From NCBI RefSeq assembly GCF_002796605.1, contig NZ_CP024923.1, forward strand, positions 2,893,001-2,957,000: 64,000 nucleotides of DNA. The letters run 5' to 3'. Every line of letters starts with the position of its first letter. The stretch's first letter is position 1. Of this stretch, positions 27,674-37,456 are shown piece by piece. This stretch comes from Sphingomonas psychrotolerans (GTDB lineage: Bacteria; Pseudomonadota; Alphaproteobacteria; Sphingomonadales; Sphingomonadaceae). The position numbers were made by a program, and so were the translations under genes. The notes below the pieces were generated by a model. The model did not search any database, was not told the DNA's origin, and saw only the letters and a program-made list of their open reading frames with translations.

Positions 27674-28303
27674 CTATTCCGCGGCGATCCGCGGCCCGAA
27701 ATTCAGCTCCGCCTGCGCGACCGGCCCAAAGCTGCGGCGGTGGTGCGGCGTCGGCCCGAGCGTGCGCAGCGCTTCCTGATGGAATTTGGCCGAATAGCCT
27801 TTGTTGCTGGCCCAGCCATAGCCCGGATGCAGCGCATCGAGTTCGTGCATCATGCAATCGCGCTTGTGCTTGGCGACGATCGAGGCAGCGGCGATCGACA
27901 GGCACAAGGCGTCGCCGCCGATCACGGCATGGCTCTGATGGCCCCAGTCGGGGCAACGATTGCCGTCGACCAGAACGAAGGCGGGGACGAAACCGAGCGC
28001 CTCGACCGCGCGGGTCATCGCCAGCATCGTCGCCCAGAAGATGTTGAGCGTATCGATCTCCTCGACGCTCGCCATGCCGACTCCGACCTTGGCGCATTTG
28101 AGCAATTCTTCGCACAGCCGCTCGCGCTTCGCCGCGGTCAGCACCTTCGAATCGTCGATGCCCTCGGGGATGCATTTGGGATCGAGCACCACTGCGGCGG
28201 CGACCACCGGGCCGGCGAGCGGCCCGCGTCCAGCCTCGTCGACGCCGGCGATGAGGCCCTTGTGCAGGCGCTTGTAGCGACGTTCGAACTTGAGGTCAGG
28301 CAT
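27674..28303 (-). CDS. rnhB: Ribonuclease HII
   Basis: Removes RNA from RNA-DNA hybrids and misincorporated ribonucleotides. The 209-aa protein has the signature GVDEAGRGPLAGPVVAAAVV (catalytic Asp and Glu), FVLVDGNRCPD, and AAASIVAKHKRD. The start overlaps the end of the ThiD-VOC gene by 8 nt; the longer upstream frame lies inside that gene. Confidence 0.96.
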   Translation of the reverse strand: MPDLKFERRYKRLHKGLIAGVDEAGRGPLAGPVVAAAVVLDPKCIPEGIDDSKVLTAAKRERLCEELLKCAKVGVGMASVEEIDTLNIFWATMLAMTRAVEALGFVPAFVLVDGNRCPDWGHQSHAVIGGDALCLSIAAASIVAKHKRDCMMHELDALHPGYGWASNKGYSAKFHQEALRTLGPTPHHRRSFGPVAQAELNFGPRIAAE

Positions 28304-29453
28304 CGTCGAGGCGCCATGGCGGAAAGCGGCGCATCTCGCCAGCCTGATAGAGCCGAATCGCATTGCCCGCCGGATCGCGTAGCCGCGCCTCGCGCCAGCC
28401 CCAAGGCTCGTCCTTGGGCTCGCCCTCGAACTTCACTCCCTGCTGCTCGAGATAGGCGACGGTCACGTCGAGATCGCCGCATTCGAAATAGACTACCGGG
28501 GCAGTGTAGGCCTTGTCGGTGGCGACCGAGAAGGTGGCGCCGCCCTCGGTCTCGAACCGGGCATAACGCGGGCTGGCGCGGACCACCTGGCGCAGGCCGA
28601 GCAGCCGATAGAAGCGCTCGCTCGCGGCAAGGTCTTCGGCGGGCACCGTCACCTGGTTCAGCATCGGCTCGAAAAAGCTCATGTTGAGATCGAGCCGGAC
28701 CGCTTGTTGCCCCATCGGGCCGTGTCCGCGCCCCAGCCCCGGCGCCTCGCGCATCGCGATCCGGACGAAGCGGCGGCCGCGCGCGACTGCTTCGGGCAGG
28801 TCCCATTCCTGCGCCAGCCCGCAGGCGATCGCCGAGGAGAGCGTGCAGCCGGTGCCGTGGGTCGCCTCGGTCTCGATGCGCGGATCGCTCCACTCGATCT
28901 CGGGCGGATCCTCGGGGTTGGACGAATAGAGCCGATCGGTCACTTGCGCGTCGCCTGCGTGCCCGCCCTTGACCAGCACCGCGCAGCCATGCGCGGCGAC
29001 CAGAGCGGCGGGGTCGCCGCCCAGCGCGTCGAGCTCGGGCAGATTGGGGGTCACCACGGTCGCGCGCGCCATCAGCCGTTCGAACGCCGCGATCGTCGCG
29101 TCGTCGGCGAGCGTCGCGCCGCTGGTCGCGACCATCACCGGATCGAACACCACCGGCACGCCCGGCAGCTCGCCGAGCTTTTCCGCCACCGCCAGCGCGG
29201 TGCGCGCCGATCCGATCATGCCGATCTTGATCGCGTCGACGCCAATGTCGCGCACCACCGCATCGATCTGGGCGAGCACCATATCGGTCGGCACCGGATG
29301 CACCGCGGCAACGCCGAGCGTGTTCTGCGCGGTGATCGCAGTGATCGCCGTCATCGCATGGCCGCCGAGCATCGTCACGGTCTTGATATCGGCCTGGATC
29401 CCCGCGCCGCCGCCCGAGTCCGAACCGGCAATGATCAGGATACGCGGTGTCAC
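28296..29453 (-). CDS. thiD: ThiD-VOC fusion: HMP/HMP-P kinase plus glyoxalase-fold domain
   Basis: A 385-aa protein. Residues 1 to about 257 are a complete hydroxymethylpyrimidine/phosphomethylpyrimidine kinase of thiamine synthesis: GSDSGGGAGIQADIKT, VFDPVMVATSG, VTPNLPELDAL, and the ATHGTGCTLSSAIA anion hole. Residues about 258-385 form a VOC domain (LNQVTVPAEDLAASERFYRL, PVVYFECGDLDV, RDPAGNAIRLYQ). No stop or start codon separates them. ThiD alone is usually about 260 aa, so the VOC part is an addition. Whether both halves act in the same pathway is unknown. Confidence 0.9.
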   Translation of the reverse strand: MTPRILIIAGSDSGGGAGIQADIKTVTMLGGHAMTAITAITAQNTLGVAAVHPVPTDMVLAQIDAVVRDIGVDAIKIGMIGSARTALAVAEKLGELPGVPVVFDPVMVATSGATLADDATIAAFERLMARATVVTPNLPELDALGGDPAALVAAHGCAVLVKGGHAGDAQVTDRLYSSNPEDPPEIEWSDPRIETEATHGTGCTLSSAIACGLAQEWDLPEAVARGRRFVRIAMREAPGLGRGHGPMGQQAVRLDLNMSFFEPMLNQVTVPAEDLAASERFYRLLGLRQVVRASPRYARFETEGGATFSVATDKAYTAPVVYFECGDLDVTVAYLEQQGVKFEGEPKDEPWGWREARLRDPAGNAIRLYQAGEMRRFPPWRLDDA

Positions 29454-29457
29454 TGGT

Positions 29458-29682
29458 CTATCCCTTGAACTTGCGCTCGGCCGAGGCCGGATGGCGCTCC
29501 AGCGCTTTACCAGTTCGCGTCGGCCGGTCCATCAATTCGCCGCCGCAATTGGGGCAATGATCGTCGAGCGCATCGGTGCAGGCGGCGCAAAAGGTGCATT
29601 CGAACGAGCAAATGAACGCACCGGGATCGTCGGCGCGGAGATCCGTGCCGCAGCGTTCGCAATCGGGGCGCATCTCCAGCAT
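29458..29682 (-). CDS. DUF1272 zinc-ribbon protein
   Basis: A 74-aa protein of the DUF1272 family with four CxxC-type cysteine pairs (CERCGTDL, CSFECTFCAACT, CPNCGGEL), likely two zinc sites. Its ATG overlaps the glmM stop by one base (TAATG), and it ends 5 nt before the thiD start, so the three form a tight minus-strand unit. Function unknown. Confidence 0.88.
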   Translation of the reverse strand: MLEMRPDCERCGTDLRADDPGAFICSFECTFCAACTDALDDHCPNCGGELMDRPTRTGKALERHPASAERKFKG

Positions 29683-31022
29683 TACGCCGCCGCCTCGCGC
29701 ACTGCGTCACATACCCGGTCGACCACGGCTTCGACCTGACCGCGATCGTCGCCCTCGGCCATCACCCGAATAACCGGCTCGGTGCCCGATGCGCGGATCA
29801 CCAGCCGGCCCTTGCCGTCCAGTTCTGCCTCGGCGCCGGCGATCGCATCCTTCACCCGCGCGTCGTCGAGCGGCTTGCCGCCCTTGAAGCGGACATTCTT
29901 GAGGATCTGCGGCAGCGGATCGAAGCGGTGGAGCACTTCGCTCGCCGGCGCGCCGGCGCGGACCAATTCGGTGAGCACCTGCAGCGCGGCGACCAGCCCG
30001 TCGCCGGTGGTGGCATAATCGGAGAGGATGATGTGCCCGCTCTGCTCGCCACCGACATTATAGCCCGAGGCGCGCATCTTCTCGAGCACGTAGCGGTCGC
30101 CGACCGCAGTGCGCACCATGCCGAGGCCCTGCGCGGCGAGGTGGCGTTCGAGCCCGAGGTTCGACATCACCGTAGTGACCAGCCCGCCCCCGGCGAGCCG
30201 GCCCTGCCGCGCCCAGCCGCTGGCGATCAGCGCCATCAACTGGTCGCCGTCGATCACCCGGCCGGCCTCGTCGACCACGATCAGCCGATCGGCGTCGCCG
30301 TCGAGCGCGATGCCGATCTGCGCGCCCGAGGCGACCACCGTCTCGCAGAGCGTTTCGGGCGCGGTGGATCCGACGCCGTCGTTGATGTTCTTGCCGTTGG
30401 GCGTGACGCCGATCGCGATCACTTGGGCGCCGAGCTCCCACAGCGCCGAGGGCGCGACCTGATACGCCGCGCCATTGGCGCAATCGATCACGATCTTGAG
30501 CCCGTCGAGCGTGAGATCCCCGGGGAAAGTCGACTTGGCGGCGTGGATATAGCGTCCGCGGGCGTCCTCTACGCGGCGTGCGCGGCCGATATCGGCAGAG
30601 GCGGCGAGCGGCACCTCGCCGTCGATCAACGCCTCGATCGCCAGCTCGTCCGCGTCGGAGAGCTTGTAGCCGTCGGGGCCGAACAGCTTGATTCCGTTAT
30701 CGGCATAGGGATTGTGGCTCGCCGAGATCATCACGCCCATGTCGGCGCGCATCGACTGGGTGAGCATCGCCACCGCCGGGGTGGGCATCGGCCCGACCAG
30801 CACCACGTCCATGCCCACCGAAGTGAACCCCGCGACCATCGCGTTTTCGAGCATATAGCCCGAAAGCCGCGTGTCCTTGCCGATCACCACGCGGTGGCGG
30901 TGATCGCCGCGCGCGAAATGTGCCCCCGCGGCCATGCCGACCTTCATCGCCATCGCCGCGGTCATCGCCGAGACGTTGGTCGTGCCGCGGATTCCATCGG
31001 TCCCGAAATATTTTCTTGCCAT
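29682..31022 (-). CDS. glmM: Phosphoglucosamine mutase
   Basis: Interconverts glucosamine-6-phosphate and glucosamine-1-phosphate for UDP-GlcNAc and cell-wall synthesis. The 446-aa length is standard. The phosphoserine loop is [18 protein letters not shown] (about residue 100), the metal loop is [10 protein letters not shown], and the sugar-binding GGEQSGHII and C-terminal [15 protein letters not shown] are all present. It is divergent from the symporter gene at 31094. Confidence 0.97.
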   Translation of the reverse strand: MARKYFGTDGIRGTTNVSAMTAAMAMKVGMAAGAHFARGDHRHRVVIGKDTRLSGYMLENAMVAGFTSVGMDVVLVGPMPTPAVAMLTQSMRADMGVMISASHNPYADNGIKLFGPDGYKLSDADELAIEALIDGEVPLAASADIGRARRVEDARGRYIHAAKSTFPGDLTLDGLKIVIDCANGAAYQVAPSALWELGAQVIAIGVTPNGKNINDGVGSTAPETLCETVVASGAQIGIALDGDADRLIVVDEAGRVIDGDQLMALIASGWARQGRLAGGGLVTTVMSNLGLERHLAAQGLGMVRTAVGDRYVLEKMRASGYNVGGEQSGHIILSDYATTGDGLVAALQVLTELVRAGAPASEVLHRFDPLPQILKNVRFKGGKPLDDARVKDAIAGAEAELDGKGRLVIRASGTEPVIRVMAEGDDRGQVEAVVDRVCDAVREAAA

Positions 31023-31093
31023 GCCCTGCCTGTTCGCGCCCTTGTGGCGTTTCGTGCCCGCAGAGATAGCGGCGAAAACTACAAAGGGCGAGC

Positions 31094-32365
31094 ATGTCGC
31101 AACCTACTCGTATTCTCCTTGCCCTGATCGCCGGGCTGACCGTCGGAGCGCTGTTCGCCGGTTATGCGCCGCAGACCGGACTCGCCGTCGCCGAATGGGC
31201 GCAGCCGATCGGGCAGGCCTGGCTCAACGGGCTGCAGATGACGATCGTGCCCTTGGTCGTGGCGCTGCTGATCACCGGAGTGACCGCCACCGCCGAGGCG
31301 GCGCAGGCCGGCCGCCTGGCTGGCCGCGCGATCGCATTCTACGTGATCGTGCTGTTTCTGTCGGCGGCGGCGGCGGCGGTGCTGACTCCGCTGTTCCTGC
31401 AAATCTGGCCCCTGCCGCAAGAATCGGCGGCAAGCCTGCGTGCGGCGCTGGTCGGCGCGGAGAAGATCGGACCGGTGCCGCCGCTGGGAGAATTCTTCGC
31501 GGCAATCATCCCCGCCAACATCATCAAGGCGGCGGCGGAGAACGCCTTCCTCTCGCTCATCATCTTCTCGCTGGTCTTCGCCTTCGCAATCACCCGCGTC
31601 GGCGACGATCAGCGCAAGCTCCTCGTCGGCTTCTTCGCGGCGGTGCGCGACGCGATGCTGGTCGTGATCGACTGGGTATTGTGGATCGGGCCGATCGGCG
31701 TCTTCGCGCTGGCGCTGGTGGTCGGCGCCAAGGCGGGAACCGGCGCGTTCGGCGCGCTGATCCATTATATCCTCATCGTCGCGGGTGTCGGCTTCGTCAT
31801 CGCGCTCTTCGCCTATCCGGTGGCGGTGTTCGGCGGCCGGGTGCGCTTTGCCCGTTATGTCCGTGCCGCGCTGCCCAGCCAGGCGGTGGCGATCAGCACC
31901 CAATCCTCACTGGCGACGCTGCCGGTGATGATCGAGGGGGCGAGCGACCTCGAGGTGCCGGTCGCCGTCTCGGGCGTCACCTTGCCGCTGGCCGTCGCGA
32001 TCTTCCGTGCAACCGGTCCGGCGATGAACTTCGCGGTGGCGATCTATGTCGCCACCTGGTTCGGCGTGCCGCTCAGTCCCGCGACGTTGGCGGTCGGAAC
32101 CGTCGTCGCCGCGCTCACTTCGCTCGGCTCGGTAAGCCTGCCCGGTACGGTCAGCTATGTCAGTGCGATCGCGCCGGTGGCCGCGACGATCGGTGCCCCG
32201 GTGGCGCCGCTGGGCCTTCTCGTCGCGGTCGAGACACTGCCCGACATCATGCGCACCGTCGGTAACGTCACCTGGGACCTCGCGGCGACGAGCTGGCTGT
32301 CGCGCCGCGCGGGCAAGGTGCCGCTCGACGAGGCGGACGCGATACTCAGACACGATTCGGTCTAG
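31094..32365 (+). CDS. Dicarboxylate/amino acid:cation symporter
   Basis: A 423-aa inner-membrane protein of the GltP/DctA (DAACS) family with about eight membrane segments and two re-entrant loops. The serine-rich hairpin reads [13 protein letters not shown], and the C-terminal half has [17 protein letters not shown] in place of the usual NMDGT motif. The variation at that cation-binding motif argues against a classical glutamate or C4-dicarboxylate carrier, so the substrate is uncertain. Confidence 0.88.
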   Translation: MSQPTRILLALIAGLTVGALFAGYAPQTGLAVAEWAQPIGQAWLNGLQMTIVPLVVALLITGVTATAEAAQAGRLAGRAIAFYVIVLFLSAAAAAVLTPLFLQIWPLPQESAASLRAALVGAEKIGPVPPLGEFFAAIIPANIIKAAAENAFLSLIIFSLVFAFAITRVGDDQRKLLVGFFAAVRDAMLVVIDWVLWIGPIGVFALALVVGAKAGTGAFGALIHYILIVAGVGFVIALFAYPVAVFGGRVRFARYVRAALPSQAVAISTQSSLATLPVMIEGASDLEVPVAVSGVTLPLAVAIFRATGPAMNFAVAIYVATWFGVPLSPATLAVGTVVAALTSLGSVSLPGTVSYVSAIAPVAATIGAPVAPLGLLVAVETLPDIMRTVGNVTWDLAATSWLSRRAGKVPLDEADAILRHDSV

Positions 32366-32384
32366 CTAGCGGCGGGACGCCCGG

Positions 32385-33731
32385 CTATTTCAGCAGCACC
32401 AGTTCCTCGGCCATGCTCGGGTGCAGCGCGACGGTGTCGTCGAACGCTTCCTTGGTGAGCCCCGCCTTCACCGCAACCGCGGCGGCCTGAAGGATCTCCG
32501 GCGCGTCCGGCCCGATCATGTGGATGCCCACCACCCGGCCGGTCATCCCGTCGCACACCATCTTGTAGAGCGCCCGCTCGTTGCGGTTGGCCAGCACGTT
32601 CTTCATCGCGCGGAAATCGGAGGCATAAACCTTGACCGAGCCGAGCTTGTTGCGCGCCTCGCCTTCGGTCATGCCCACGCTGGCGATCGGCGGATGGCTG
32701 AACACCGCACTCGGCACGCAGCTATAGTCGACCGTCCGCGGATTGTTGCCGAAGATCGTGTCGGCGAACGCCTGCCCCTCGCGGATCGCGATCGGCGTGA
32801 GCTGGATGCGATTGGTGACGTCGCCCACCGCATAGATGCTGTCGACGCTCGACTGGTTCTGCGCGTCGACCTTGACTGCGCCCTTGGCGTCGAGCTCGAC
32901 CCCGACTTTCTCGAGCCCCAGCCCCGTCGAATTGGGCACCCGTCCGGTGGCGAACAGCACGACATCGACTTCCATCGGCTCCTGCCCGGTGAGGAACACC
33001 TTGAGACAGCCGTTTTCGAGCTTCTCGATCTTCTCGAACTCGGCATGGAAACGAAAGTCGATCCCCTTGGTCAGCGAGATCTGGAGCAGCCGGTCGCGCA
33101 CCGAATGGTCATAGCCGCGCAGGATCACGTCGGTGCGGTTGACCACAGTCACATGGCTGCCGAACTCGTTGAAGATGCCGGCGAACTCGTTGGCGATATA
33201 ACCGCCGCCGGCGATCATGATCCGCCGCGGCAAGCTGTCGAGGTGGAAAACCTCGTTCGACGTGATGCCATGCTCGTTGCCCGGGAATTCGGGGGTGTGC
33301 GGATGCGCGCCAGTGGCGATCAGGATGTACTTCGCGGTGATCTTCTTGCCCGAAGCCAGCGTAACTTCGTGCGGACCGGTGACGGTGGCGCGCTCGAGGA
33401 TGATCTCGGCGCCGGCATTGTCGAGGCCCTGGGTGTAGAGGCCGTTGAGGCGATCGACATCCGCGAGGACATTGTCGCGCAACGTCGCCCAGTCGAAGCT
33501 GCAATCGGGGACGTTCCAGCCGAAGCGGCGCGCGTCCTTGAGATCCTCGGCGAAATGCGCGCCGTAAACGAGCAGCTTCTTGGGGACGCAGCCGCGGATC
33601 ACGCAGGTTCCTCCGACGCGATATTCCTCGGCGACCGCCACCTTGGCACCATAGGCGGCCGACACCCGCGAGGCGCGCACCCCGCCCGACCCCGCGCCGA
33701 TGACGAAGAGGTCGTAGTCATAGTCGGCCAT
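32385..33731 (-). CDS. gor: Glutathione-disulfide reductase
   Basis: FAD- and NADPH-dependent reduction of glutathione disulfide. The 448-aa protein starts with the FAD loop DLFVIGAGSGGVRASR. The redox-active pair is in GGTCVIRGCVPKK (CxxxxC), the NAD(P) loop is AGGGYIANEFA, and the catalytic His-Glu lies in VALHPSMAEELV at the C-terminus. GGGAG precedes the ATG at 33731. It is divergent from the NmrA-type gene. Confidence 0.95.
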   Translation of the reverse strand: MADYDYDLFVIGAGSGGVRASRVSAAYGAKVAVAEEYRVGGTCVIRGCVPKKLLVYGAHFAEDLKDARRFGWNVPDCSFDWATLRDNVLADVDRLNGLYTQGLDNAGAEIILERATVTGPHEVTLASGKKITAKYILIATGAHPHTPEFPGNEHGITSNEVFHLDSLPRRIMIAGGGYIANEFAGIFNEFGSHVTVVNRTDVILRGYDHSVRDRLLQISLTKGIDFRFHAEFEKIEKLENGCLKVFLTGQEPMEVDVVLFATGRVPNSTGLGLEKVGVELDAKGAVKVDAQNQSSVDSIYAVGDVTNRIQLTPIAIREGQAFADTIFGNNPRTVDYSCVPSAVFSHPPIASVGMTEGEARNKLGSVKVYASDFRAMKNVLANRNERALYKMVCDGMTGRVVGIHMIGPDAPEILQAAAVAVKAGLTKEAFDDTVALHPSMAEELVLLK

Positions 33732-33841
33732 TATATTTGCTCCCGCTTCGTCGCGCCCCAGCCGCAGATAGGCGCGAAGGTCCACGATGCCAACGGAGCC
33801 GAAGCGCATGTCGCCGGTTCGGCTGGGTGAGGAGAGAGACG

Positions 33842-34693
33842 ATGCACATCATTCTGGGCGGCACCGGCCATGTCGGGTCGGCGGTGGCGGAGACGCTGTT
33901 GGCAAAGGGCGAACCGGTGACGGTGGTCGGCCACGACCCCGCCAAGGCGGCCACCTGGGAAGCCAAAGGCGCGACCTTCGCGGCGGTCGACCTGTATGAC
34001 GTCAAAGCGCTGCACGCGGTGCTGCGTACCGGGCGGCGCGCCTTCCTGCTCAATCCGCCGGCGGCGATCACTGGCGACACCGATGCCGAGGAGCGCCGGA
34101 CGATAGCGGCGATCCTCGCCGCGGTGGCGGGTTCGGGGCTGGAGAAATTGGTCGGCGAATCGACCTACGGCGCCCGGCCGGGGGAGCGCTGTGGCGATCT
34201 CAACACCTTGTGGGAGCTCGAACAGGGGCTGGCGGCGCAGCCAGTCCCTTATGCGATCAACCGCGGCGCCTATTATTTCAGCAACTGGGCGATGAACCTG
34301 CAGGAAGTGCGCGAGGATGGCGTGCTGCGGACGATGTTCGATGCCGATTTCGAACTGCCGATGGTGGCGCCCGAAGATCTGGGGCGCCACGCGGCGGCGC
34401 TGATGACCGACGATCGCACCGGGATATTCCGCGTCGAGGGGCCGCGCCGCTACACGCCACAGGACGTGGCGGATGCGTTCGCCGCGGTGCTGGCGCGACC
34501 GGTCCGGGTCGAGACGACGCCGCCCGACCAATGGGTGGCGGCATTCAAGGCGACGGGCTTTTCGGACGCGGCGGCGGAGAGCTATGCCCGGATGACCGCG
34601 GCGACGGTGGCCGCGGAGTGGCCCGAGGACGTGATCCGCGGCCAGACCCGGCTGGAGGACTATATCGCTGCGTTGGTCGGATCGTCCGCCTAG
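33842..34693 (+). CDS. NmrA-like NAD(P)-binding oxidoreductase
   Basis: A 283-aa atypical short-chain dehydrogenase. The Rossmann loop GGTGHVGSAVAETL is near the N-terminus, followed by the NmrA-type middle region (ESTYGARPGERCGD, NRGAYYFSNWAMNL). No Tyr-x-x-x-Lys catalytic pair is clear, as usual in NmrA/azoreductase-like members. GGAGAGAG precedes the ATG. Possible roles are quinone or azo reduction or redox sensing. It is tail-to-tail with the PhnA-like gene (4-nt overlap). Confidence 0.85.
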   Translation: MHIILGGTGHVGSAVAETLLAKGEPVTVVGHDPAKAATWEAKGATFAAVDLYDVKALHAVLRTGRRAFLLNPPAAITGDTDAEERRTIAAILAAVAGSGLEKLVGESTYGARPGERCGDLNTLWELEQGLAAQPVPYAINRGAYYFSNWAMNLQEVREDGVLRTMFDADFELPMVAPEDLGRHAAALMTDDRTGIFRVEGPRRYTPQDVADAFAAVLARPVRVETTPPDQWVAAFKATGFSDAAAESYARMTAATVAAEWPEDVIRGQTRLEDYIAALVGSSA

Positions 34694-34998
34694 CGCTTGC
34701 GCACGAACTCCGCGCGCAACACCAGCCCCTTGATGCCTTCATATTTGCAGTCGATCTCCTGCGCGTCGCCGGTCAGCCGGATCGACTTGATCAGCGTGCC
34801 GCGCTTGAGCGTCTGGCCGGCACCCTTGACGGTCAGGTCCTTGATCAGCGTGACCTGATCGCCGTCCTGCAGGACATTGCCGACCGAATCGCGGACCTCG
34901 AGGGTGTCGGTCGCGCCGCCCGCAGCCGCGGCATCGGCGGCGGGAATCCACTCTCCGCTCGTCTCGTCATAGACATAGTCTTCGTCGCCGCCGACCAT
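34690..34998 (-). CDS. PhnA-domain protein (alkylphosphonate utilization family)
   Basis: A 102-aa protein containing the SH3-like PhnA C-terminal domain (VRDSVGNVLQDGDQVTLIKD, KRGTLIKSIRLTGD, CKYEGIKGLVLRAEFVRK). The N-terminal zinc ribbon of full-length PhnA is missing. The ATG overlaps the pgi stop (ATGA). Despite the family name, no phosphonate genes are nearby, and the role is unknown. Confidence 0.85.
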   Translation of the reverse strand: MVGGDEDYVYDETSGEWIPAADAAAAGGATDTLEVRDSVGNVLQDGDQVTLIKDLTVKGAGQTLKRGTLIKSIRLTGDAQEIDCKYEGIKGLVLRAEFVRKR

Positions 34999-36488
34999 CA
35001 GCCGAATGCCCGCTGGATCAAGTCGCTGGTCGAGGCGTCGAAATCGCCGCCCTGCTCGGCGGCCCTCGCCATTTCCTTGCCGAGCTCGACTCCGAACTGA
35101 TCGAACGGATTGAGCCCGAGCAGCACCGCGTTGACGAAGGTCCGCTGCTCGTAGAACGCCAGCAACGCGCCGAGCGTGCGCGGATCGAGATCGCTCAGCA
35201 GCAAGGTCGAGGACGGCCGGTCGCCCGGATAGGCGCGAGCGAGGTCCTGATGCTCCTTGCCCGCCATCAGCGCCGCGCCTTGCGCGAACATGTTGAGCAG
35301 CAGCTGGCGGTGGTGCAAGTCGCCCTGCGCGTGGCCCGGCTCGATCACTCCGACGAATTCGACGGGCACCAGCCGGGTGCCCTGATGGAGCAACTGAAAC
35401 ACCGCATGCTGCGCATCGGTGCCGACGCCGCCCCAGGTGATCGGCGCGGTGGGCCACGAAACCGGCTGGCCGTCCGCCGTCACGCGCTTGCCGTTCGATT
35501 CCATCTCGAGTTGCTGGAGGTAGCTCGGCAGGAGGCGGAGCCGTTCGTCATAAGCGAAGGTCGCGCGGGTCTCGCAGCCGCGGGCCTGGGCATAATAGAG
35601 ATCCGCGAAGGCGGCGAGCACCGGCGCGTTCCTGTCGAGCGGGGTCAGCCGGAAATGGCGGTCCATCTCGGCCGCGCCTTCGAGCATTTCCTCGAACGCC
35701 TCCCAGCCGAGCGCCAGCGCCGCGGGGAAACCGATCGACGACCAGAGCGAATAGCGCCCGCCGACGCTCTCGGCGAAGGGCAGCACGCGAGTCTCGTCGA
35801 CACCCCATTCGACTGCCTTGTCGGGCGCCGCGGTCAGCGCGACGACGCGGCCATAGGGATCCTCGACCCCGTTGCCCGAAAGCCAGGCGAGCGCGCTCTC
35901 GGCATTGAGCAGAGTCTCGGTGGTGGTGAAGGTCTTGGAGGCGATCGCGATCAGCGTTGCCTGCGGATCGAAGCGATCGAGCGCTTCCTCGAGCGCGGCA
36001 CCGTCGACATTGGAGACCACCGCCACGTCGTAGCGATCGGCATCGCGGCCGAGCGCGTCGACCAGCAGCTCCGGGCCGAGCGCCGATCCGCCGATGCCGA
36101 TATGGAGGATGTGGCGCACTGGACCCAGCGCCTCCGCCTCGATCGCGTCGATCAGCGCGCGCATCCGCGCATGGAAGCCGCGTGCCCGCGCCACGCTCTC
36201 GGGCGAACCCTCGCCACGCTCGGCGGTGTGCTCGGCCGCGCGGCCTTCGGTGACGTTGATTGCCTCGCCGGCGAACAGTGCGTCGCGCCTCGCGCTGAGC
36301 CCCATGTCGGCGGCCAGCCTGGCGAAGGCCTGCACCGCGTCGCTCGTCAGATGCGTCTTCGACCAGTCGAAATGGATCCCCGCCACGTCGAGCGAAAGCG
36401 TCGCCAGCCGCGCCGGATCCTGGTCGAACAATTGCTTGAGCGAAGCGGGCTTGAGGGCTTGGATCGTCGACCAGTCAGGCAATGCCAT
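34998..36488 (-). CDS. pgi: Glucose-6-phosphate isomerase
   Basis: Interconverts glucose-6-phosphate and fructose-6-phosphate. The protein (496 aa from this start) has the signatures TPITWGGVGTDAQHAVFQLL (with catalytic His), LPSYLQQLEMESNGKRV and IGIGGSALGPELL. Two ATGs lie six bases apart. AAGGAG (36495-36500) directly abuts the first and is six bases from the second, so the second, at 36488, is the better start. Confidence 0.96.
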   Translation of the reverse strand: MALPDWSTIQALKPASLKQLFDQDPARLATLSLDVAGIHFDWSKTHLTSDAVQAFARLAADMGLSARRDALFAGEAINVTEGRAAEHTAERGEGSPESVARARGFHARMRALIDAIEAEALGPVRHILHIGIGGSALGPELLVDALGRDADRYDVAVVSNVDGAALEEALDRFDPQATLIAIASKTFTTTETLLNAESALAWLSGNGVEDPYGRVVALTAAPDKAVEWGVDETRVLPFAESVGGRYSLWSSIGFPAALALGWEAFEEMLEGAAEMDRHFRLTPLDRNAPVLAAFADLYYAQARGCETRATFAYDERLRLLPSYLQQLEMESNGKRVTADGQPVSWPTAPITWGGVGTDAQHAVFQLLHQGTRLVPVEFVGVIEPGHAQGDLHHRQLLLNMFAQGAALMAGKEHQDLARAYPGDRPSSTLLLSDLDPRTLGALLAFYEQRTFVNAVLLGLNPFDQFGVELGKEMARAAEQGGDFDASTSDLIQRAFG

Positions 36489-36592
36489 GTTCATCTCCTT
36501 GAACGCAGGCTGCCCCTATCCTCCCCTCACGGCGCCTGCCAGCGCTATTCAGCCGCTTGACCTACCCGCCCAGCCCAAGCAGAGCACAGTCC

Positions 36593-37456
36593 ATGGAAAA
36601 CGCGCCCTCCGCCGAGCCCGAAACGCCCGCCGCCGATGCGCCCAAGCCCTATTCGGTGGGCACGGCCGCGGAAAAGCCCAAATCCGAATGGCGCGATCTC
36701 GCGTCGTTCCTCGTCAAGCTGGCGCTGATCGTCTTCGTGGTGCGCAGCTTCATCTTCTCGCCTTTCTCGATCCCCAGCGAATCGATGCTGCCGCGGCTGC
36801 TGATCGGCGACTATCTGTTCATCACCAAGTGGAATTACGGCTATTCGAAGCATTCGCTGCCCTGGAGCCTGCCGCTGATTCCGGGCCGCGTCTTCCCCGG
36901 CACGCCCGAGCGCGGCGACGTGGTGGTGTTCAAGGCGCCGCCGGGCAACGACACCGACTGGATCAAGCGCGTCATCGGTCTGCCGGGCGACAGCGTGCAG
37001 ATGGTCGGCGGGCAGCTTATCCTCAACGGCAAGGCGGTGCCCAAGAATCGCATCGCCCAGTTCGTGCTGCCGATCTCGCCCAATTTCGAACGCTGCCAGC
37101 CGCAGTTCCAGAATGTCGACGCCGCGGGCAATCCGGTGTGCAGCATCCCGCGCTTCCGCGAGACCCTGCCAAACGGCAAAACCTATGAAGTGCTCGATCA
37201 GGGCACCTACCCCAAGGACAACACCGGCGTTTATACCGTCCCCGCCGGCCACGCCTTCCTTATGGGCGACAATCGCGACAATTCCACGGACAGCCGCTTC
37301 AGCCACGCCGATGGGGGCATCGAGTTCGTGCCGCTGGAAAATATCGAGGGCAAGGCGGTTGTCAGCTTCTGGTCGACCGACGGCAGCGCCAACTGGTTCC
37401 TGCCGTGGACCTGGTTCACCGCGGCGCGCTGGGATCGGCTTGGAGAAGGCTTCTGA
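36593..37456 (+). CDS. lepB: Signal peptidase I
   Basis: Inner-membrane serine protease that removes signal peptides. The 287-aa protein has one N-terminal membrane anchor (LVKLALIVFVVRSFIF), the catalytic Ser in SIPSESMLPRL, the Lys in DTDWIKRVIGLPGD, and the C-terminal GDNRDNSTDSR box. The ATG at 36593 has no strong ribosome site; an upstream TTG (36557) is a weaker option. It is followed directly by rnc and era, the conserved lepB-rnc-era operon. Confidence 0.95.
   Translation: MENAPSAEPETPAADAPKPYSVGTAAEKPKSEWRDLASFLVKLALIVFVVRSFIFSPFSIPSESMLPRLLIGDYLFITKWNYGYSKHSLPWSLPLIPGRVFPGTPERGDVVVFKAPPGNDTDWIKRVIGLPGDSVQMVGGQLILNGKAVPKNRIAQFVLPISPNFERCQPQFQNVDAAGNPVCSIPRFRETLPNGKTYEVLDQGTYPKDNTGVYTVPAGHAFLMGDNRDNSTDSRFSHADGGIEFVPLENIEGKAVVSFWSTDGSANWFLPWTWFTAARWDRLGEGF

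Noticed and set aside
33787..33999. Alternative frame across the NmrA-like gene start
   Set aside because: It overlaps the real gene in another frame and has no motif; the ATG at 33842 with GGAGAGAG is better supported.
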